In this document: in pieces, positions 47,986 through 56,635 of the stretch
How the letters are laid out: the number at the start of each line of letters is the position of its first letter
How positions within the stretch are numbered: position 1 is the first letter of the stretch
Source of the DNA: Kappaphycus alvarezii
Taxonomy: Eukaryota > Rhodophyta > Florideophyceae > Gigartinales > Solieriaceae
Length of the DNA stretch: 64,000 nt
Assembly: GCA_002205965.3 (NCBI GenBank)
Contig: NADL03000543.1
Coordinates: 124,001-188,000, forward strand
Direction: 5' to 3'
Notes under the pieces: generated by a model
What the model was told of the DNA's origin: nothing
Seen by the model: the letters and a program-made list of their open reading frames with translations, nothing else
Database searches by the model: none
Made by a program: the position numbers and the translations under genes

Positions 47986-48535
47986 ATGATGAAGCCGGAC
48001 ATCAGTGCGACGGGTGCAGCTGGCGGCACCGATTACCACTATGTCACTTTCGTAAACCGTGTAAATGGGGGGTTAATTTACTGTGGTAGATATGTGGGTT
48101 GGTATCCAGTAAATTTGTACCGGAGCGTAGATATCGTATCATTGTCAAGCCAATTGCGAAACCGCACGATGCGTCGAAAGCTGTGGATGGCACTCCAATC
48201 TACCAGAAGCTGGAAGGGAGGCCAGCTTTCGTAAACCCACTGGTCCCTTCTTACCTCAGAATAAGAATGTTTAACTCACTCACGAGCTTGAACGCGGAAC
48301 AGGGGGCCAAGCTAACAAAAAACTAGGGGTTGATAGCTGTGTTGCGTGGCAGAAACAGGCTCGTTCCGGTTCCTATCTCTATGCTCGGAGCGTGGCATCC
48401 CGATGCGTTCTCCTCCATCAAGGAAGTGGAACCATCGGTCACCAGCTGAGCCTCGGCCCAGTACTCTAGGGTGAGGGCCATTCTATTTCAACGACAAGTC
48501 GCGTTGATGGTCTCCTCTAGCCGTTGACCTGGCGA
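47986..48535 (+). mobile_element. LINE-A fragment carrying a SINE-like insertion
   Basis: Reads KPDISATGAAGGTDYHYVTF before the insertion and PLVPSYLRIRMFNSLTSLNA after it, then GRNRLVPVPISMLGAWHPDA in another frame. Both flanks match the copy at 55180-55320 (DIRATGATGGTDFFDVTF, PLAPSHLRIRTFNPLTSLNA). The 167-bp element at 48059-48225 splits it. At least one stop and one frameshift are present besides the insertion. Confidence 0.85.
48059..48225. repeat. 167-bp SINE-like retroposon, copy 2
   Basis: Inserted into a LINE-A ORF with a perfect 12-bp target duplication CTTTCGTAAACC (48047-48058 and 48226-48237). The pre-insertion reading (VTFVNPL) is known from the LINE copy at 54737-55550, which fixes the ends exactly. 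Copy 1 is at 3777-3947. Confidence 0.9.
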
Positions 48536-48539
48536 ACAG

Positions 48540-49269
48540 CTACATTTTTAACTTTACAGAAATGGAGTTTCAAAGTTATACTTACGGAGGCGATTTCAAC
48601 CAGTTCACTTCTATACCTAGTTCTCAGATTTCTTGTTTTCATTCGCCTCTTTCTTTCATAGCTTCACTTTTTTTTCTCTCAGCAATATTTAATGCAGTCG
48701 CATTTTTTAATCAAACATGTCTTTTAAAGATTTATATTTTATATCTTTTTCAAACTCTTCAAAAGATTTCCTCTTTTTTCATTTCTTGTTTATATACTTT
48801 TTCCTTTCCATACATGAAATATTCAAATAAAACCGAAGAAGAAATTTTAAGCGGTTTTGTCGAATCAGGACTCAACGGGTTTTCAGATGTTATAGGTAAC
48901 TAGTCTTGTCTTTAAAATGTATCTGCACCCTAATTTCATATGAAACGAGTAACAACCGCTTAAAAAGGTACCCGAATTCAAATGGGGAATCAATCAGAAA
49001 GTAAACAAGCATAATCAGAAAATGATGCTATCACAACGGCAATGACTATTCGTGAAGGATATAAAATCCGCAACAATATCAACTGCAACCACAACATCAA
49101 TGGCTATTCCTGAAGAATATCAAATATCCAACAACAATAGTTCAGTCTTCTTGTCCCCTTTTTCGAAGGTTGTAAGTACCTAATTCTAAAAGTGAGCAAT
49201 TTTCCTCGTTAACAAATCTCTCATTGCGAAAAGAAGGCAGTTGTTACTTAACGTATAGGTTTGCGTAAA
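48540..49269. other. Interval with one uncertain ORF
   Basis: A 113-codon plus-strand frame (48562-48903) starts MEFQSYTYGGDF, has a Phe/Leu/Ser-rich hydrophobic middle that could hold membrane segments or be intronic, and ends EEEILSGFVESGLNGFSDVI before GGTAAC. I cannot decide whether it is a gene. Nothing else is seen. Confidence 0.3.
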
Positions 49270-49326
49270 AAACACTTGGCTCCGATCCTGTTTGTCTTCC
49301 AATTGTAAAACACTTAAACTTTTCCC
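49270..49326 (+). mobile_element. LINE-A tail
   Basis: Ends CTTCCAATTGTAAAACACTT then AAACTTTTCCC, a diverged LINE-A terminus. It lies 16 bp upstream of the next ORF's likely start codon. Confidence 0.65.
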
Positions 49327-49342
49327 ATTTTGTGCTCGTACA

Positions 49343-49756
49343 ATGACTACTAGAACCAAATCGGAGAGTCCACCCAGTTGCTCCTCTGCGTTAAAGGGAT
49401 GCAATCCTAAAGCTGAAAATAAGCAAACCTGTTTCGTTTCAGAGAAAACTGGGTCGAAGGACAATTCTGCGAACCGAACTTCACTTCAAGATATCAAGAA
49501 TGAAAAAATAATCGAACGCAAGTGCAGTACTTTTAAGAACGCAACAGAGTCTCTGAAAATAGAGAAGGAAACTATCCAGGCTGAACTTCAAAACACTCAC
49601 CTAGATCTTGGTTGCTCCATGTTCAAGGCTGAAAACGAAAACTTAAAGCAGGAAATAGGGGAGAGAAGTACTGCGAAAAAAATCGCACCGGGAGTTTGGG
49701 CAAAGGATGAAACCCGTCAATGGTTAGTTCCCAATGGAAATTATTCTCTCAAGTAG
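49343..49756 (+). CDS. Small coiled-coil protein
   Basis: A 137-residue frame from the ATG at 49343 (MTTRTKSESPPSCSSALKGC). A longer frame opens at 49292 but its first 17 codons come from the LINE-A tail just upstream, so I chose the inner start. The N-terminal third is Ser/Cys/Lys-rich. The middle (NEKIIERKCSTFKNATESLK, IEKETIQAELQNTHLDLG, KAENENLKQEIGERSTAKK) has the charge and Leu/Ile spacing of a coiled coil. The C-terminus WAKDETRQWLVPNGNYSLK is polar. No signal peptide or membrane segment is visible. I do not recognise a family. It could be a host gene or a fragment of one. Confidence 0.4.
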   Translation: MTTRTKSESPPSCSSALKGCNPKAENKQTCFVSEKTGSKDNSANRTSLQDIKNEKIIERKCSTFKNATESLKIEKETIQAELQNTHLDLGCSMFKAENENLKQEIGERSTAKKIAPGVWAKDETRQWLVPNGNYSLK

Positions 49757-49759
49757 CAG

Positions 49760-50413
49760 AATGAACCGATTATTTCATTTTTAACCCGTATAGGTACTTA
49801 TGAAAGTGAGCAATTAATACAATCTTCTTCCATACAATTGTGGCAGCTCAATTCTTTCGTTCTCTCCGAACTCCGTTTGGATTCTCCCCGTTAGAAGCGT
49901 CAGACGACGAAGTAATCTATCGTTGTCCTACGGACAGCTCACTGAAAACCAGTTTCATTAGAGCAAATAGTTAATATGTACATATTGGAGGTTTAAATCC
50001 AACTTATATCTTTAGTGCCGAAGGAATAGTAAAGAGAACCGCCAGTGCAATGTTATTTTATGAAGCAGACTTTCAGAACCCTTTAATATCAAGTAAGTAT
50101 TCTTTTGGAAAAATTTTCTCGAGGGAAAATGGAACGACGTTGGTTCGCGAAGGGGAAGAAGTTTTTCATTTAAGGTAGCGGTCAAGTCTGGGCATCTACA
50201 AGTAACGCAGAGCTCTCTCACCTTTAAGCTGAGAGTTACGGGGACCAGGACAAGTAGAGATAGGAGGATTAAAAATTAACCATCTTGCCTTGAATTGCAG
50301 TTTCCGGGCTTATACGTCTAAGAAAAGCTTTTTTCCGTTTCCTCTGTCTACTTGAAGCTACTACTGTCCGCACCCGCTGTTTCCAATCTGGATATGAACC
50401 TATGCATCTTCAT
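49760..50413. other. Intergenic stretch
   Basis: Contains the presumed 3' region of the minus-strand gene at 51361-50414. No other gene is supported. GAAGCGTCAGACGACGAAGTA (near 49886) resembles GGGTCAGACGACAAAGTAAA near 28943 but the match is too short to define a repeat. Confidence 0.4.
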
Positions 50414-51361
50414 TCAATTGGGTGCAAAATGCAGCCCAAATCCACTTACGAGCCCGCTTTGGCATGGAAAGCAATCCTTAAGGGACGTAGCCCCTTTCCG
50501 GTCTAAGAAGGTATTTCTTGGACATGCCAAGCAAATAATCCCTCCCAATTTCGGTTGGTAGAACCCTTTCTCACATTGCACACAGGTATCCGCGGTAGTT
50601 GCTGCAAACGTGAGCCCCCTAGTTCCTCGTGGACACGTCTGGCATACCGAAGCTGACGTTGCCCCTATTTCACTACTCCAAGTCCCAATCCGGCAATCCA
50701 CACAACGGTCCCCTGCCCGCTCATTATACGTACCTTTCCGGCATTGCTTACAAGTATTAAAAGAGTCTGCCCCAATGGTCACACTCTCCGTTCCTTTTGG
50801 GCATTTACGACATGATTTCGAGCTCTTTGCCCCTATAGCCTCTCCATACGTTCCCATTGCGCAGGGTACACACTTGGGGCTTCCAGGTGCACTCTGGTAG
50901 AACCCAGGTCGACATGGCTTACAATCTCTTCTAGAAGTCCCGCCGGCGATTCGACGACGCGTTCCAGCCGGACATGGAATGCATACAAAGGCAGAAGTGG
51001 CACCGATATTGTTGCTATAGGTGCCTCTTGGACAGAGATTACATCGCATGCTTCGAGATTCGTTTTGGAAGGAGCCCGGCTTACACAGCTTGCAGTCTTC
51101 CAAACTTTTTCGATTGAGGAGTGAAGTTGCAGTGCCAGGGGGGCAAGAACGACAGGCGTCAGGAGAGCTTGAGCCTATGGAAGGGTTATAGGTGCCGGCG
51201 GGGCATGGAATACAGGCGTTTGAGTCGGGAAATGGCTGAAAAAATCCAAGAGGACAGGGTATACAAGGTTCCAGAAAGTTGGGACTGAATGTCCCAGGTT
51301 GACAAGTGGTTGCAAGGGAAGGAGTAAGAAGAAGTAGTAGGAGAATATGAGAAAAACACAT
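50414..51361 (-). CDS. Secreted CxxC-repeat protein (ephrin-receptor-like/GCC2-GCC3 type)
   Basis: 315 residues. The signal peptide MCFSHILLLLLLTPSLAT is followed by about fifteen CxxC-G modules: CIPCPLGFF, CIPCPAGTY, CRSCPPGTA, CKLCKPGSF and so on to CFPCQSG. The spacing is about 15-22 residues, the pattern of the GCC2/GCC3 or ephrin-receptor-like repeat found in extracellular proteins. Disulphide-linked modules suggest a cell-surface or wall protein; partner and role are unknown. The frame closes after SGLVSGFGLHFAPN, but GTAAGT on the minus strand starting at 50449 is a perfect splice donor, so the final ten residues may be intronic and more exons may follow. The start is chosen because it gives a clean signal peptide. 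The signal peptide resembles that of the gene at 57790. Confidence 0.85.
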   Translation of the reverse strand: MCFSHILLLLLLTPSLATTCQPGTFSPNFLEPCIPCPLGFFQPFPDSNACIPCPAGTYNPSIGSSSPDACRSCPPGTATSLLNRKSLEDCKLCKPGSFQNESRSMRCNLCPRGTYSNNIGATSAFVCIPCPAGTRRRIAGGTSRRDCKPCRPGFYQSAPGSPKCVPCAMGTYGEAIGAKSSKSCRKCPKGTESVTIGADSFNTCKQCRKGTYNERAGDRCVDCRIGTWSSEIGATSASVCQTCPRGTRGLTFAATTADTCVQCEKGFYQPKLGGIICLACPRNTFLDRKGATSLKDCFPCQSGLVSGFGLHFAPN

Positions 51362-51432
51362 TTTGGTTTTTGGATTGACGTTGAAACGAATTAGAAAGGG
51401 GTTCCAAGCTAGAAGAGAAAGATTTCTTGTAC

Positions 51433-51708
51433 TTAAGGGATTCGAGGAGGAGCGAAAAACTGATGCGAGTAATCACAGGGCCCACAACTGCTCGGCAGGA
51501 AATTTGTTCCCCATTTTAAATTGCACGATGAAGGGTTAAGTGATGTTCGTGTTTCCGGGCCTGCGGTCAGGTAGTAGTCGAACAATTGTAGTTGTTTCGA
51601 AATATATTTTGCGGCTGAATCAGGGCTTTCGATTTTCTTATCATGAACAATGTAGTTTGGAATGCCATGAAAGTTGCAATTCAAAGAAATCAGGACGCCT
51701 TTTATCAT
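51433..51708 (-). CDS. Hypothetical 91-codon ORF
   Basis: Upstream of and in the same direction as the CxxC-repeat gene, at 72 bp distance. It reads NYIVHDKKIESPDSAAKYIS and LQLFDYYLTAGPETRTSL, which looks protein-like, but no domain or signal peptide is seen. It may be a decayed exon or chance. If transcribed it would lie in the promoter region of the next gene. Confidence 0.25.
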   Translation of the reverse strand: MIKGVLISLNCNFHGIPNYIVHDKKIESPDSAAKYISKQLQLFDYYLTAGPETRTSLNPSSCNLKWGTNFLPSSCGPCDYSHQFFAPPRIP

Positions 51709-51725
51709 TATTATTTAGTTAAGAA

Positions 51726-52060
51726 TTAGATTGTCACGATGGTGACGCCCACAGCTACAGCATTGAAAATTTTCTTATCAATACAAATAAACGATCTGAT
51801 GAAGGAATCCAAGGTCTTGCTTGAGACGGTAGTTGGATTGGCAGGGCCGTAGGGTACGGGCATGTAAAGATACTGTGTATTTGTCGAGCGCAGACAACGA
51901 ACTACACTGCTCCTGCACTTGTCTGCCAATTACGATACAGTGTGTTGACAAGCTGATTATATCATCCCACAGATCTCCAGCTTTATGTGTACATGTATTT
52001 AATATGACACGCAGATTTGCAACTCCAAATGGGTTCCAGCCAATCCATACATCTCAATAA
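51726..52060 (-). pseudogene. Possible broken host coding sequence
   Basis: Two overlapping minus-strand frames each look coding for part of their length. One (52060-51880) reads NPFGVANLRVILNTCTHKAG and DDIISLSTHCIVIGRQVQEQ. The other (51929-51726) reads TQYLYMPVPYGPANPTTVSS and then FNAVAVGVTIVTI to a stop. The switch between frames suggests a frameshifted gene or an exon pair. Product unknown. Confidence 0.3.
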
Positions 52061-52069
52061 AGACACTCC

Positions 52070-53205
52070 CTTTTTCCTTGTGTGATATTTCCCTCCTGAC
52101 TCGAGAAAGTCCCTTGCTACCATACGAAATCTAGCCGTGTACTCCTCTCCAATGAAGCAACCGCATATTCTCTTCTGGGCAGAGACTCCGGTTTGAAGTG
52201 GCTATGGATCTTCAGCTCTCAAAATTTATTAAAAGAATTGTAAAGGGATTAATTCACCCATTTTCTTTTTTTTTCACTGTTTGCACCATGAATACGGTTG
52301 TGGTACAGTAATAATATGTTTTACTCTTGATAAAGAGCCGACGAAAGGACTATATTGTCAGGGCAGGGGAGAGTCACGAGGCTTTCATTTACTGCGGCAA
52401 AAATGCCGGCTGATAACAAGTCAAATTTCTCTGAACTTCTCTAGAAAAACCATGATTAGTTTTATTTATCCTGAGCATGTCTAGCATACACCACCAGGGG
52501 ATAGCCGAGCCACACTTTTCAAAAATTAAAGAACCAAATCATTTCGCATTTTATTTTCTACTGCAGACCCTGAAAAATGGTTGAACGAAAGTTCATACGC
52601 CCCTCACCTTTTACAACGGCCAAAGTAAACGAGTACCACTTACCACTTGGGCCTTATCTCCGTTATCTCTCGCTCAACCCCAAGTACCATTCATCCTTCA
52701 CAATGAGAAGCCCATTTTACCCCACTTGCCTCCCATTTTTGTCCAAAATTTACCATGATCTTTCCATTTAGACTTTCGCGTTCTTTTGCTGATTAGTTTG
52801 GCGCCCATCATACTACCCGCTTTTTACGTCAGGGAGAAGCCTTTGGTGTTCTTTCATCGGGAAAGTGAGGCCTTTTGCCATGTGCCTACTCATCTGTATA
52901 AATATGAAGATATTTACCGGAGCTAGGGAGCGAATGTTGTTGTAATGACTACTAGACAGAAAGGAGCAGTATACGGCAAAGGAGTGCACAAATGTAGAGC
53001 ATTTCGGCCCTGTAAAATATTTTTGCAAAATCTCTTACCAAAACGGCGACGCCGTTGACATGGGGCACTTTGTTATTTCTTAGCCATGTATGAGGTTATG
53101 GAAGCAGGAGGATCCGTGCCAGAAAAGCTGCTTCGGCATATTTGCTTCGCTTTATCTCACTTTCTGGACTCCGTACTCATATGTATTTAATATTTCAATT
53201 AAGAG
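52070..53205. other. Intergenic stretch
   Basis: No supported gene or repeat. Short frames at 52281-52484, 52577-52771 and 53028-52813 lack motifs. Confidence 0.4.
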
Positions 53206-53209
53206 AATG

Positions 53210-53365
53210 TAATATTCGCTTCAGCTGAATATGGACTGGGTAACTACAAGAGCAGTAAAGATTATCCTTAACACGTGCAATTTAGGCTTGATGGTTGGCC
53301 TGAAGGTAGCATTTTTGGGAGAGTATAATCTTCCCCATTACTTTGTCGGCAGAGATTATACCTTC
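53210..53365 (+). mobile_element. LINE-A tail, diverged
   Basis: Encodes a degraded ORF end (LGLMVGLKVAF, compare CLMAGLKVAF in other copies). It is followed by CTTCCCCATTACTTTGTCGG, characteristic of the LINE-A tail. It is cut at 53365 by the solo LTR. Confidence 0.7.
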
Positions 53366-53859
53366 TCATACGGGGTAAATCATCGGGAGAAGAGATACTT
53401 GGAACCAAATACCCCTAGAAAGAGGTGTTGCAAGCGACAAAGGTGCTAAAGTGGTATAGTTGAACGAAAAAAAGTAGTGGATAAAGAAGACAGTTGAGAG
53501 GGCTACAAGCAAATGTGGAAGGAGCAGGGTCTGCAACTGGTGCTCTGTGACCAGCGTAAGAAAAATGTTTCTTGGGTCTGAAGTTGACTCTCAACTTCCT
53601 TCTACTCGGGACTTGACTTGAAGTTTTTTGCCAACTTGGTTGACCTCTGCAAGAAGAATCAGTGTACTCAGCTTACATAGACTTTTTTTTCCAACCCTAA
53701 AGCCTCAAACAAACATACTAAGAACCATAAAATGCATCAAATGGAATCGTGTGAACGAGAAAGACTAACAGCAGAAACTACCAGGATAAATATCTAGATT
53801 TTTATTTAGGATCTTATTTCTCTATATCAGAGCCAAACAGTTCCCAGAAAATATCCATT

Positions 53860-54465
53860 TCACCCAGGAAGTCCACACAAAATATCCATGAACGGCTTGG
53901 AATTCTCCATTGCCTCCAGCAAAATATCTAGAACACTGACGACGTCCCCATCCGGTTCCAAAGTCGGGACCACCTGGTCCATATTTTCTGGCCCCTTCCC
54001 CACTAATCCAGCTCTTTCCATGTCTCCCTCCTCCTCATCCTCCTCATCCTTTTCTTCACTCCTCTCTTCATCTTCGTCAGAAGAGTCAGAGATCACCATT
54101 ACTCACTCAGTCTCCCCTGAGTTCTCCATGGGAGACCCCTCACCTTTGTATACTAGTGGCTCCTAAGAGTCCACGCAGTCCTCCCCTTCCTCCTCCTCTT
54201 CCTCCTCTTCCTCTTCCTCCTTTTCCTCTTCCTCCTCTTCCTCTAACTCCTTTATTCCCTCCTCCTCCTCCTCTGCCTCTTCTGCCTGATCGAAGCAGTT
54301 ACGCTGGACCCACTCCCAAACGCGTTCCCGGTCCAACATTCTATAGTAATCGTCGTAGACGGTTGAAAAATTTGCCATCAGGGCCAAAGCGTTGAGTGGA
54401 CGACGGTCTCGGGATGACTTGGTGATGGTGAGTGAAGGGCGGACGTTGTTCATGTTAAGGACCAA
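53860..54465 (-). pseudogene. Acidic low-complexity ORFs inside the solo LTR
   Basis: Two minus-strand frames: 54465-54163 (MVLNMNNVRPSLTITKSSRD, STVYDDYYRMLDRERVWEWV, then a long Glu run) and 54099-53860 (MVISDSSDEDEERSEEKDEE, then SVLDILLEAMENSKPFMDIL). The Glu/Asp run comes from a CTC/TCC-rich low-complexity tract at about 54005-54290. The non-acidic ends look like real protein, so this may be a passenger gene carried in the LTR. It is broken, with about one or two breaks. Confidence 0.4.
54005..54290. repeat. CTC/TCC-rich low-complexity tract
   Basis: Plus-strand pyrimidine-rich run of TCC, CTC and TCT units with interruptions at about 54070-54175. On the minus strand it encodes runs of Glu and Asp. 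Confidence 0.85.
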
Positions 54466-54736
54466 AAGAAGGGGTGAGCCGATGGGTTAGTTGATGGCGG
54501 GGGTTGCCTCAACGACGATGATTTCGAACTTAAAATAGTGCAACGTCTTCAAAAAGTATGACGACCTTGGACGCGTACCGAAATGTCATCTATAAATGAC
54601 ACCGTGTCTTAAAATAAAAGATGAACCTACGATTTTGCCACACCCATCCAATCAAAAATATTTTCCAAATTCCGATACTGTATACAGTTTTGGTCCTCTT
54701 CTAGATTTTTTTCGTGTGCGAATTTGGCGCACATCA

Positions 54737-55560
54737 CCTCCCCGGTCGACAGGCTCCCATTCAATCGATTTTGCTCCAACCCTCCATCGCAAAAGACACT
54801 GACTGACGCAGTACATGCTGCAATATATGAAGAGCTTCCGGTGGGTAGTTGCCGTACACAGGCCTTCAGGGCCTCAATGAGTCTCCCAGGTGCTAAGGAA
54901 TGGGTCCATTGCCCTCCCACAGCAGGTTTGAAGACCGCAATAGGCACACGACATTTCTCGGTGTGGTTCAAATACTATTGCCAAGCCCCGCTCTTCGAGC
55001 CAGGAACCCCTTGTCCAAGAGTCGGATGCCCGGAAACCGTGGACGTCCATGGCGACCACTTGATCCACTGCAGATACGGAGCGCAACGGATCGTCCGCCA
55101 CGATGACCAAGTCACCCTAATAAGTAACGATCTGAGCCTAGGCGCAAGGCATCCTGCTGTCGAGCCCCGGTCGCACAGGGAACACAAAACAAGGCCGGAC
55201 ATCAGGGCGACGGGCGCCACCGGCGGTACCGATTTCTTCGATGTGACCTTCGTGAACCCGCTGGCCCCTTCTCACCTCAGAATAAGAACCTTTAACCCCC
55301 TTACCAGCTTGAACGCAGCCCATGCGGATAAGCTACGAAAATACCGGGGATTCTTAGCCAGCTTAGCTGGCATCCCGAAGCGTTCCGCCACATCACGGAG
55401 GTAGCCTGAGCGGTCGCCAACCGAGCCCTGGACCAATACTCCAGGGTGAGGACAATTCTCCTCCAACGACACGCGGCCTTGATGGTCACCTCCAACGCAG
55501 CTTGCTTGTCAACCGGTCTACCAGCTACTTTCTGGTTGGTACACACGCTCAAGCACTTGC
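54737..55560 (+). mobile_element. LINE-A fragment, best preserved copy
   Basis: A 5'-truncated LINE. One frame from about 54737 to 55404 covers the region behind the reverse transcriptase. It contains MSLPGAKEWVHCPP, then FKYYCQAPLFEPGTPCPRVG, the Cys/His motif CPETVDVHGDHLIHCRYG, TRPDIRATGATGGTDFFDVT and FVNPLAPSHLRIRTFNPLTS. A frame change or stop after LASLAGIPKRSATSRR is followed by HAALMVTSNAACLSTGL near 55460. The Cys-His pattern and the DVTFVNPL block are typical of the C-terminal domain of algal and animal LINE ORFs. The reverse transcriptase itself is absent. Confidence 0.88.
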
Positions 55561-56117
55561 AATATAGGTCCTGCCAATGGTTTCATTACAAGTACAGAGG
55601 ACTCCCAACCTTTCCATTACTCACAGTAAACCAACCCTATACCAACCCATTCAAGTAAACCCAATTCCCCCCTTCCTTGACACATTTACCTTAAAGCCTT
55701 TCCCCTTCCCCCTCCTAGACTGCCCTTCTCCAAGCTTCATTCTGCCACGCTTGGCGCCTGCGCCGCATTAAGCGCGGGCGCCTGGCACTCGTGTCCTCGC
55801 GCGTCATGCTGATCGCGCACTTACGTCTACGGGGCTCTTGTTGCACCGGCCAGGTGCAACTACATATGGCCTTCTCAAGTGGCGATTTCTCCCGCACCAG
55901 GAAGGCCCTCACCCTAGACCAAGTACCGCAACGCTCAGTGCACCGTGCCGCACTCAATCTCGGCGGCTCTCCCGCCAGCATGGGAGGGTTCCTGAGCCAA
56001 GCGGTCCTGCTGGTCGTACCCAAGGCCGTTCTTCTGGAGCACTTGTCTTCGTGGCACTCGCTTTCTGTAAGTATCGCGCTTACACCGGAAGTTTTTCAAG
56101 CGGTTACACCCATGGGT
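55561..56117. other. Unassigned GC-rich stretch
   Basis: A 138-codon plus frame (55791-56207) and a 102-codon minus frame (56023-55715) overlap; neither has a recognisable motif. The 24-bp string at 56078-56101 is shared with 27957-27980, along with weaker similarity just before it. This hints at the end of another repeat family. Confidence 0.35.
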
Positions 56118-56169
56118 CGAGATAGATTGTATATCCTCTCCAGGAGTAAGACACCCAAACCTTTTCTCC
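56118..56169 (+). mobile_element. LINE-A tail
   Basis: ATATCCTCTCCAGGAGTAAG then ACACCCAAACCTTTTCTCC, a slightly diverged family terminus in plus orientation. Confidence 0.75.
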
Positions 56170-56635
56170 ATTTAGGCAGTTCAACTTATCGATACATTGT
56201 AGTATAGACGATTTCGGGAAGAATGAGTTACTGCACTTGCTTCCCTACTTAAAACCAAAGTTTGACTGTCGCGCGAGGAAACCTTACCCAATCGAAACAA
56301 GAGTTGTGTAAAGGTCCACCCGAACTCCCGTTCGAACAATGACATGCGCATGCGTAGTCAAGAACCAAGCCAGGTATCAAACTTGATTCTGAACACCAGT
56401 TTACGAAATCCGCACAAGCTGCCAGCAAGCCTAAACCAAACAGGTCACAGGCAGAAACTCTCGACAACACTAACTGATCATGAAGAGAATTGCAACAGCA
56501 AGAACCACTCCAACCAAAATATCATGTTTCCAGGACAGCCGGCGGCCTCATAGACACGCCACTACTCACCACATCCCAGCGTCGAAATCATCCCCGCGTG
56601 TGTAACGACCATTCCTAACCAGCACACCCAACTCA
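56170..56635. other. Region downstream of the Cys-repeat gene
   Basis: Would contain the 3' untranslated region of the gene at 57790-56636. No other gene is supported. Confidence 0.4.

Larger units (their letters stand above)
53366..54736 (-). mobile_element. Solo LTR of the gypsy family with internal insertion
   Basis: About 53366-53800 and 54590-54736 are diverged copies of the two ends of the gypsy LTR at 37311-38031. Shared landmarks are GAAGTTGACTCTCAACTTCC and, at the far end, GATACTGTATACA and GTGCGCAAATT-like words. The flanks CCTTC (53361-53365) and CCTCC (54737-54741) are a probable 5-bp target duplication with one mismatch. About 770 bp at 53810-54580 replaces about 120 bp of the reference LTR. 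It is older than the full element. Confidence 0.78.

Noticed and set aside
48099-48326. Frame RYRIIVKPIAKPHDASKAVD through the SINE-like element, also readable in the copy at 3.8 kb
   Set aside because: Both copies are bounded by target duplications and the frame is only ~45 codons within the element; shared descent of two recent copies explains it without coding.
54156-54395. Proline-rich plus-strand frame
   Set aside because: Produced by the CTC/TCC low-complexity tract; the opposite strand has the better candidate.
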